From positions 122,461 to 186,460 of the forward strand of contig JAZAYU010000679.1 in the NCBI GenBank assembly GCA_038501625.1: DNA of 64,000 nt, given 5' to 3'. The stretch is from Corbicula japonica (Eukaryota > Mollusca > Bivalvia > Venerida > Cyrenidae). A program made the position numbers and the translations under genes. The notes under the pieces are model-generated. The model was given only the letters and a program-made list of their open reading frames with translations, did not search any database and was not told the origin of the DNA. Shown here in pieces: positions 56,245 to 64,000 of this stretch; position 1 is the first letter of the stretch, and the number at the start of each line of letters is the position of its first letter.

Positions 56245-56640
56245 ACATAGCAATTGCTTTGTCCGTCCATCACCAAAACTAATGTTGTCTATAACATGGC
56301 CATTTTTTAAAAATGTCCCTTCATCAAACTTTCAAATAATATTGTTTATGACCACATGGTCATATTGATGTTGTCTTCTTTATGTCAAGTTCAAATTTGA
56401 TGGAGTTCTGCCCCTTATTGCAATTGGATTTTGACATGAAAACTGATCATTTGCCATTTCTTAATATTTTTTTCACAAACTTTCAAATTATGTTGCTTAT
56501 GACAATGCCGTGATGAAGATGTCGAATTCTTTAGGTCAAGTTCTCATTTGATGGAGATATGCCCCTTTTGTACTTAGATTTTTTAATCTGAGGGCGACAC
56601 AAGTGTTCAACTAAACACCCATCTAGTTTAAAGTACTAAC
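56245..56640 (-). repeat. Repeat family D relative, short copy nested in the CAGGC element
   Basis: GGTGATACATAGCAATTGCT TTGTCCGTCC at one end; GAGGGCGACACAAGTGTTCA and CACCCATCTAGTTT at the other. In between are about two units with GATGGAGATATGCCCC. Confidence 0.7.
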
Positions 56641-57177
56641 CTATTTCATTTATTGTTTCCATTTTTTAAATGCAGGTCAGTTTTTTGGTGTAAGGCAGTC
56701 ATACAAATGCTTATTGATACATGTGTATCATTAATCTTCATTATTTTTATGAAGCTACATGTATTAGTTTTCAGCCCAAAAATATAGGAAAGTTTCGCAC
56801 ACACATGTGACACTGTCATTATTCATGTACACATGCAACTTTTTATCACTCATTACAATATACAGAAAAGTGAACTGTGCTTGTAAGATTAAGGGCAATG
56901 CACTAGAAATTTAGGGTAGAAGGGTGCCATTCAAAAGAAAACCAGTGTGCCACCCTGCTATTTCACTATAGATACATCACTAAATGAACCACAAAACCTG
57001 TTGTGATCAGACAGGGTGTTATTATACCACAGTATTATTGGAAAAAAAAGGTTGAAACGTCATACTTTTCCCTTTTTTTTAATGTCAGAAATTTCTACTT
57101 TGCCCTACTTTTAAAATAAAAAATGCCCTACTTTTGCCCTACTTTTTTCTGAAGAGGCAGTAGAAAGCCTGTATAAA

Positions 57178-58262
57178 CCTCAACAGTTTTCTGTGGGCGG
57201 TCCATATCTGCCAAATAAGTGGCGAATTTACTTAGTATATTCGTACTTTAACATTATTTTCATTGTTTTATCTTCATGTGTTAAAATCTTATATTATAGG
57301 TAACAATTACTTATATGCAAAAAATGCACTTGTAGGCCTAAAAATTCATAATTTGTTATTGTATGCTATATTCTTATAAACTTGTTTTAGAAGTTAGAAA
57401 AGTAGGTAGTAAGACATTCATCCTAAACGCATTAACGCCGCAAAATGTTTATGGTTTATAACATCAACATATAAAAGAAACAAGATCGTTACTTCTTTTC
57501 AGAGTTAAAGTATGTTTTCAATTCGGATAATCAAATTATTACACAATATATTATATTTACAGAACTCCAACAATTTCCATAGTAAACAGTTTGATATTAA
57601 GATGGTATTGCTTTTAATTTATACTTAGGGTCAGATTTATAGATACATGTAATAAAAAGTTTTGATTATTTAATTTTAGATTGTTTCGAAGTCCATTCCC
57701 GGTTATCTTAAAAGGGTATTGTTTTAAACCATTTACTAGACATTTTTAACCAGCAAAGCTGGTTTTACTAATCACAATTCTGAAACCGGTATCAAACCAA
57801 AACGCGGCACTAGCAACCGGCGATTTACGCATTTCAGAGTAATCAGAGCAAGCAAAGTAATCCAAGTTTCCTGTTACGTGTTAAAGTTGGCTCGTGCCAC
57901 GTTAGTATCGCTAAAAGAATACTTGACTGCTTCACTGCGCCGTCCCTATTTCAGAACACAATCGACAACAGTAAACCAATTTTATCTGGGGGTTGTAGCC
58001 ACCAGGGATTCTTTAGCGAGCCACAGATATGTTACCTTTAAGTAGAGATATAAACGATATTCCCGATGTTAGGATATTACAATAGCTTAATATTAATTCT
58101 GAAATATTAATATATCATTTCTGCTAATTCGAAGCTCAAAATAACAGTGAAAACATTTTCTTTATTTTGTCACTTTAAAGCCATTTCAATATTAGACGTT
58201 TGTTCCGCTGCTAAACTGTTTGTTTCACGATTTTTTTTTTATTTTTATCATTAACAATAGTT
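57178..58262. other. Intergenic, no gene or repeat supported
   Basis: AT-rich. No splice-bounded frame with coding character was found. Confidence 0.45.
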
Positions 58263-58402
58263 AATTTAATGCTAGATAACACACATGTAAAATTTCAGAG
58301 GAAAATGAATTACTATAGCTTATACCAAAAATTTCTACCGTATTAAGATGTATATAATAACGGACTCGATGTTTTTTTTCATGTAGCATATTATTAGAAT
58401 AA
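58263..58402 (-). repeat. Left arm of a 140-bp inverted duplication
   Basis: This is the reverse complement of 60107-60244 with roughly 7% differences. Shared blocks include AATTTAATGCTAGATAAC, TTCTACCGTATTAAGATG and AACGGACTCGATG. Confidence 0.9.
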
Positions 58403-58642
58403 GGCATAATGATAATTTTCCATCTTCGCATATTTTTCTTCAATTGTCCAATTTATGAAATCAATGCACAAATGCTTTCACTTGAAATTTTCAAGACATA
58501 TTGCGAACATTTGTTTATTATTTGATGATAGGCGTTCATGAGCGTTGTAAATCACTGAACATGAAGCAATCATCATTGCTGAATATTTTTATATATTGGA
58601 TTTCCACATTTAAGCGTGAACAGTAAACAGTAAACTATTGAG

Positions 58643-58849
58643 ATGTGTAAAATTTTACATATTAAAACTAGTATACCGGATATTATTCGTACAGAAATAG
58701 AGACATGTAAGATTTACAGATCTATGTATTCGAAACATGTTACGAGCAAGCGCGGTACGTGTCCGGCTATCACGTACGTGACAGGAGACACGTCGGCAAT
58801 AAGGCCATCAGTGGTCCAAGGAACGGACTATGATTTGTTTCAGGGATAA
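58643..58849 (+). other. 68-codon open frame of uncertain status
   Basis: A locally GC-richer part encodes RGTCPAITYVTGDTSAIRP and VVQGTDYDLFQG before a stop. The composition is more protein-like than neighbouring frames, but no domain, splice partner or homologue is recognised. Confidence 0.2.
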
Positions 58850-59204
58850 TGCATAATTTACATTTTTTCCAAAGGTAAAGATGTTTACTAGGTTTACGTT
58901 TTCGATTAAGCTAGAGATGACTATTATTTTTGTTCGGAGTACATGAAATCATAGGCGCAGTAACTCAATGAATATGCATATGTCAGTGACGTCACAATTT
59001 CCCATTTGAAGAAAGCCAAATAACAGTAATTTAAAAGTACGTGTGAATATAGAGGATAAACCATGATGAAGCCTAAAATTAAAAACGACACACCTGTCTG
59101 CTGAAACTGATGTTTTATGAACAGATTGTAAGCTCATGGACATTTATCTCAGCTCCTTAACAACCAAAACTCAATGACATGTTTACGAATGTCTTAAATC
59201 TGGT

Positions 59205-60107
59205 ACCTTTTTGTGTCGCCCTTTCGAAGAAATGGCGATACATAGGGACCGCTTTGTCCGTCCGTCCGTCCGTCGGTGCGTCACGAAAACTTAACGTTGG
59301 CTATAACTTTGCCATTTCTTAATGTTTCTTTATCAAACTTGCAAATTATATTGCTTATGACAACACGCTCGAGATGATGCCAACTTCTGAAGGTCAAGGT
59401 CACATTTGATGGAGTTATGCCCCCTTTTTTACTTGGATTTTTAAACGAAAACTTAACGTTGGCTATAATTTTGTCATTTCTTAATATTTCTTTATCAAAC
59501 TTGCAAATTATATTGCTTATGACAACACGCTCGAGATGATGCCAAATTCTGAAGGTCAAGGAATTTGATGGAGTTATGCCCCTTTTTGTACTTGGATTTT
59601 TACACGAAAAATTAACGCTGGCTGTAACTTTGTCATTTCTTAATATTTTAATATCAAACTTTCAAATTATATTCCTTATGACAACACGCTCGTGATGATA
59701 CCAAATTCTATAGGTCAAGGTCACATTTGATGGAGTTGTTTCCCTTTTTACGAAAACTTAGCATTGCCTATAACTTTGCCATTTCTTAATATTTCTTCAT
59801 CAAACTTTCAAATTATATTCCTGTTCACAACACGCTCCTGATAATACCACACTCTTTAGGTCAAGGTCACACTTGATGGAGTTATTCCCCTTTATATGAA
59901 AACTTAACGTTTGCTATAACTTTGCCATTTATTAATATTTCTTCATCAAACTCTCCAATTATATTCCCTATGACAATACGCTCGTGACGATACTATATTC
60001 TTAAGGTCAAGGTCAATTTTGATCGAGTTATGCCCTTTTTGTACTTGCATTTTTATTCCGACAGCACCAGAGGGCGACACAAGTGTTCAACTGAACACCC
60101 ATCTAGT
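59205..60107 (-). mobile_element. Repeat family D element with ~150-bp tandem units (copy 3)
   Basis: Ends TGTGTCGCCCTTTCGAAG and GAGGGCGACACAAGTGTTCA are inverted; the outer right end, read in reverse, ACTAGATGGGTGTTCAG, parallels copies 1 and 2. About five units with AAAACTTAACGTTGGCTATA, TATGACAACACGCTCGAGAT and GATGGAGTTATGCCCC. Contains a CCGTCCGTCCGTCCGT tract. Confidence 0.8.
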
Positions 60108-60244
60108 TCTAATAATATGCTACATGAAAAAAAAACATCGAGTCCGTTATTATATACATCTTAATACGGTAGAAATTTATGGTATAATTTATAGTAATTC
60201 ATTTTCCTCAGAAATTTTACATGACTGTTATCTAGCATTAAATT
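60107..60244 (+). repeat. Right arm of a 140-bp inverted duplication
   Basis: Pairs with 58263-58402. Its inner edge directly abuts the family D element. Confidence 0.9.
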
Positions 60245-60481
60245 CCAATGCTTTCGGCAATGTTATGACTCTCGGTTGTTTTATCTTAATATGTAGGATT
60301 CTCAATTCCATGATTTCCTTTACCTGTTATTCACAATGAAGGAAACAATTATATGCTTCTTATTTCAATTAAATGCATAATCATTCCCATCGATCGGGTC
60401 TCGCTTTTATATCATTTTTCTTGTTCATTCTGTCTTTGGGATGTCAGTATACAGATTTCACTATTATAATTTCTTGCTTAA

Positions 60482-60709
60482 AACCCTTTATTCAATATAT
60501 ACGCCTTTCATCACATAGGTGACCAGTTTGTGTCCAAATCAGCTGGCACAATACTGCCATCTGATCTGGATCTAAAATTTGTGATTACTGGTCAGAAAAA
60601 AATATTTCTAAAAGCGAACATTTAAAATCCAAATCAGATCGCAAAGACGTGCCAGCTGATACGGATCTGTTCGCCCAAGCTATGAAGGTATATCTATGGA
60701 GTAAAGGGT
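60482..60709. mobile_element. MITE with ~65-bp imperfect inverted ends
   Basis: Left AACCCTTTATTCAATATATA...CCAAATCAGCTGGCAC; right GTGCCAGCTGATACGGATCT...TGGAGTAAAGGGTT, inverse with about 75% identity. TTAA occurs at or next to both ends, suggesting a TTAA-specific family. Confidence 0.7.
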
Positions 60710-62334
60710 TAACAGAAGCCTTCATCCAGATAATACATGGAAACCCTTATTTCCACTATCATTTAGAAACGATGAAGGTCTCATATAGACAAGATGAAGG
60801 TCTTTGCGAGTGAACCAAGTTCTTTTGCCTTTTCGTAAATGGATACATGTATGAGAATCATGGCACTGGTTATTCTCAAGAAGCAAAATCGCTTCGCTGG
60901 TTTTCTGTACGTTCAGTACTTTGATTATTTTAGGCGTCCATAAAGTGTTAAAGTCTCACATATAAACTGTCGAAATAATATAAATTAAATTAGGATGATA
61001 CAGGATGCTGCCTACAGAATTGAACATGTTATCATGCAGGAAAAAAATAAACAAACTTGGAATTGCCGTTCTGAAAACAAATTAACTGTTGCGGTCAAGA
61101 CTTTATCACTTTATATCACAAATTAGGAGATGTAAAATCACATAGTCATATCGGCATCAAACATTAACATAAAATTGACCGTACTCTATACGGACAAAAT
61201 TTCTGTACGCATTTATAAGTAAACGATTTTATTTTGAAAAGAAACCGCAAATTAAATAATGCTTCGAATTAATGTATCTTGTGTAACGCCTTGTTAGCCT
61301 AGCAAAAGTAGTTTTTATTTTGAATAATATCGAATTTAAATATTCTGGGAACAATTCTTGTTTTTATATGAAAGTATGAGTGTCTTTTCCGAAAAAAAAA
61401 CTAAGTCAACTCGGATTCGAACTGTTAAAAATCGTTTGGGAAATTTGAGGAGGTTGTGTGTTCCTGATGTGGCAATTCCTGATATTTAATTTTTTCTTAA
61501 GTAACAACATATGCATGGAATAAATTTTTGGGTTCAACGTGACTAAGATAAACAAGCAACTACAAGAAATTGGTAAAATTGTTTGTTATTTCTTGATTTA
61601 ACGAATAAATAAATATTTCACAATGAAAACTGTAAAAACAACCGGTACTGTAACTTGTTGTAAAATGCCTTAAAAATCACAGCTCCCATAAAGAAACATT
61701 CTTTGTTGCAAGTACTTCAAACTTGATTTTTTTTTATTTCATGGAGACACAATGCATTCCATAATGAACAACGCCAATCGCTTATACAACACAATAAGTC
61801 ATTAGGTCCTTTGCTCACAATGAAACACAGTTTGGTAAGTTGTTGTTGTCACTTGTAAAAACAGCTCCATCTTTTAAAGTGTCGAATAAGACCGTTGATA
61901 ATACATATGTCTTCATCTTTGCCGGAGAATCCAGTAAAACCGTCGATTTATATATTCCTTCATCGTTGCTGGAGATTCAAACAAGGCCGTAGATTTGATT
62001 ATCTGCAATAAATTAAAACCTTTGAATGTATATGAATGTGTAGGTATTTGTTCTGTTTTGAATGTGTAGGTATATGTTCTGTTGTACTGTCAAAAACTTA
62101 CAAAGCTGCGTTGTCTTAAAAATCCTGGATCTGAAATTTACAACTTTCTAAAACATAAACATGAATCAAGTTTCAATAATAAAACATAACTGATAAATAC
62201 TTACTGATATATTAAGATGGCCAGTTTCAACAAAATTCTGTTATTGTTCTCCTGTGAAAAGTAAACAAAAACATTAACATGTTTTAAGCTGATGCCAAGT
62301 AAAGTAATGGTTTTTAAAAATATATCAGCTCTAA
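60710..62334. other. Intergenic, no gene supported
   Basis: AT-rich. A weak two-unit repeat (CCGTTGATAATACATATGTC..TTGCCGGAGAATCC and its diverged neighbour) lies at 61885-62000. Confidence 0.4.
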
Positions 62335-62425
62335 TTCATGGTCTCTCTTCTCTTCTTCTTAGATGTGTGGGGAGGTTGTGTCTTCTGAATGAAGCAATTC
62401 CTGATATGCCTATTTCACTTTACTA
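62335..62425 (-). repeat. Dispersed repeat family A, antisense fragment
   Basis: CTCTTCTTCTTAGATGTGTG, GGGAGGTTGTGTCTTCTGAA and TTCCTGATATGCCTATTTCA correspond to the reversed family A 5' part. Confidence 0.75.
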
Positions 62426-62712
62426 ATACTCATACTCACTAGCATAAACTTTTCAATACTGATATTAATCTTCAGAAAACATCATCATATTCGAAAACTA
62501 AAATTTTAACATTAATTTATCTAATAAAAATCGAAAGAATTTTAATTCATTGTCGTGGGCAATCATATCTTGATAATCAATGCCCGCTGACAATGAAAGC
62601 CAACCAAACAGATCTCGAGCTAGAAGCACTCTCATTTGAAAAACACAAATAGAAGTTCGGGGAAATATTGGCACTAGATTATTAAACAGGGAATGAAACC
62701 AGTCTGAAATCC

Positions 62713-62770
62713 CAAGCATCTGATTGGCTGAAATGGAGACTTGTCCTTCGTAGGACACTTGTCTCTATTT
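62713..62770. repeat. Hairpin with ~26-bp arms
   Basis: TGATTGGCTGAAATGGAGAC and GTCTCTATTTCAGCCAATCA face each other around a short loop GTCCTTCGTAGGAC. A MITE relic is possible. Confidence 0.85.
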
Positions 62771-62841
62771 CAGCCAATCAATGATTGACATCGAAACTTG
62801 TCTCTAATCTCAATTTTATTATCCACAGACACTATCTCAAC

Positions 62842-63968
62842 AAGAGGTGTTTGTCAAACACAAATGCCCCCCCCCCCCCCCCCTGACGTGCAAGTGATAT
62901 CTATTAGCATTGAATTTAAATTTTTGGAAATTTAGAGACTTTTGTAAGCTTTAGCAATGAAGGGTACCAGTCATGAAAGCAATTTACAAGACGGTGGAAC
63001 TCCTATATATCAATAACCAGGTCATCCAATGAGAGGATTACATTTACCTCGACCTTAAACTTCAACCTACTGACCTCAAAATCAATAGCTCATGTCTACT
63101 AGTCATGGCAAACCTCCATACCAAATATGAGAACTGTATCACAAAGCATAGTCTTCTACTGGTGATGACATGTTGTCTAGTTACTGACATGACAAACTTT
63201 CTGTATTTAAGGTAACTGTGACCATGACCTACTGACCCCAAAATCAAAAGGGGTCATTTACTAGTCATGATGACCTTCGCATCAAATATGAGGACTGTAA
63301 CACAAAGCGCTGTCAAAATATTGATCAGACAAGGATTTTGTGGTCAAGAAAATTATTACCTTGACCTTTGGCCTACTGACCCTTAAATTAATACGGGTCT
63401 TGACCAACCTCCAAACCAAATATGAGTACTGTATCACAAAGTGTTGTCTAGTTATTGATCAGACAAGGTTTTTGTGGTAAAGGCCACTGTGACCTTGACC
63501 TTTGACCTACTGACCCCAAAATCAATAGGGGTCTTCTACTGGTCATGACCAACCTCCACACCAAATATGAGGACTGTATCACAAAGCGTTGTCTAGTTAT
63601 TGATCGGACAAGGTTTTTGTGGTCAAGGCCACTGTGACCTTGACCTTTGACCTACTGACCCCAAAATCAATAGGGGTCTTCTACTGGTCATGACCAACCT
63701 CCACACCAAATATGAGGACTGTATCACAAAGCGTTGTCTAGTTATTGATCGGACAAGGTTTTTGTGGTCAAGGCCACTGTGACCTTGACCTTTGACCTAC
63801 TGACCCCAAAATCAATAGGGGTCTTCTACTGGTCATGACCAACCTCCACACCAAATATAAGGACTGTATCACAAAGCGTTGTCTAGTTATTGATCGGACA
63901 AGATGTGGTCTACGGACCGACCGACCGACCGACCGACATGTGCAAAGCAATATACCCCCGCTTCTTCG
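62842..63968. repeat. 145-bp tandem array element with poly-C start and (CCGA)n cap
   Basis: Begins GTGTTTGTCAAACACAAATG and a C-run of about 19 (62865-62883), and ends with (CCGA)5 at 63917-63938 then GAAGGGGGGCATAA. The C-run and G-run ends are inverted. The 145-bp unit (63491, 63636, 63781) carries TGACCTTTGACCTACTGACC and CAATAGGGGTCTTCTACTGG. The left units are diverged and the right units almost identical. Confidence 0.9.
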
Positions 63969-64000
63969 AAGGGGGGCATAATAATCCAATTGTCAAGGCG

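Larger units (their letters stand above)
54733..57171. mobile_element. Non-autonomous DNA element with inverted CAGGCTTTCTACTGC ends
   Basis: Left end CAGGCTTTCTACTGC and right end GCAGTAGAAAGCCTG are exact inverses. Both are followed inward by runs of CCCTACTTTT and its variants. TATAAA lies just outside each end (54727-54732 and 57172-57177). No transposase was found. CAGG ends are seen in hAT-type elements, but the duplication looks like 6 rather than 8 bp, so the superfamily is open. Confidence 0.7.

Overview
The window is AT-rich, intron-rich animal DNA, most likely from a bivalve mollusc. Three things point there: a complete-looking invertebrate chitin synthase split into at least 25 exons, dispersed repeats of the kind common in bivalve genomes, and an abundance of miniature and tandem-array DNA elements. 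There are no operons, rRNA genes or CRISPR arrays. The species assignment is inference; no host rRNA or mitochondrial marker is present.

Layout. 1-7.3 kb: no convincing gene. It holds a (GA)n tract, a composite repeat element (3786-5497) flanked by a perfect 12-bp duplication, and a TTAA-flanked piggyBac-like MITE (5524-5842). 7.3-20.8 kb: seven consecutive exon candidates on the + strand, several only 21-55 bp long, encoding a coiled-coil-like N-terminal part and a compact C-terminal alpha/beta-looking domain that ends at 20787. I do not recognise the family. Its largest intron (11.8-19.2 kb) carries a 161-bp tandem-array element and a 3.1-kb foldback element made of inverted 41-bp minisatellite arrays with a 10-bp target duplication (14273-17398). 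21.3-24.6 kb: a 5'-truncated, frameshifted non-LTR retrotransposon (endonuclease remnant, reverse transcriptase, RNase H, C-terminal zinc knuckle) on the minus strand. 24.7-26.3 kb: a non-autonomous hAT-like element with a perfect 8-bp target duplication.

32.1-54.1 kb: chitin synthase, + strand. All 25 exons join with matching splice phases into 1,679 codons plus stop. Catalytic motifs (CATMWHE, DGD, EDRW, QRKRW) and the SWGTRE motif are present. The first coding exon or exons with the start codon were not located. Because an unrelated gene ends at 20787, no long upstream myosin-head part (known from some mollusc chitin synthases) is visible, so this looks like the myosin-less type. Its introns hold several repeats, including one dispersed repeat whose antisense end appears to supply a splice acceptor tract (36613), a Tc1/mariner-like element, and a near-perfect 147-bp palindrome.

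54.1-64 kb: no gene. There is a 2.4-kb element with inverted CAGGCTTTCTACTGC ends, an inverted duplication with 1.7-kb spacing around a tandem-array element, MITEs, and a 145-bp tandem array with a (CCGA)n cap at the window end.

The two host genes show no evident functional link. Chitin synthase polymerises UDP-GlcNAc into chitin at the plasma membrane (shell matrix, gut or cuticular structures). Most of the remaining sequence is mobile DNA.
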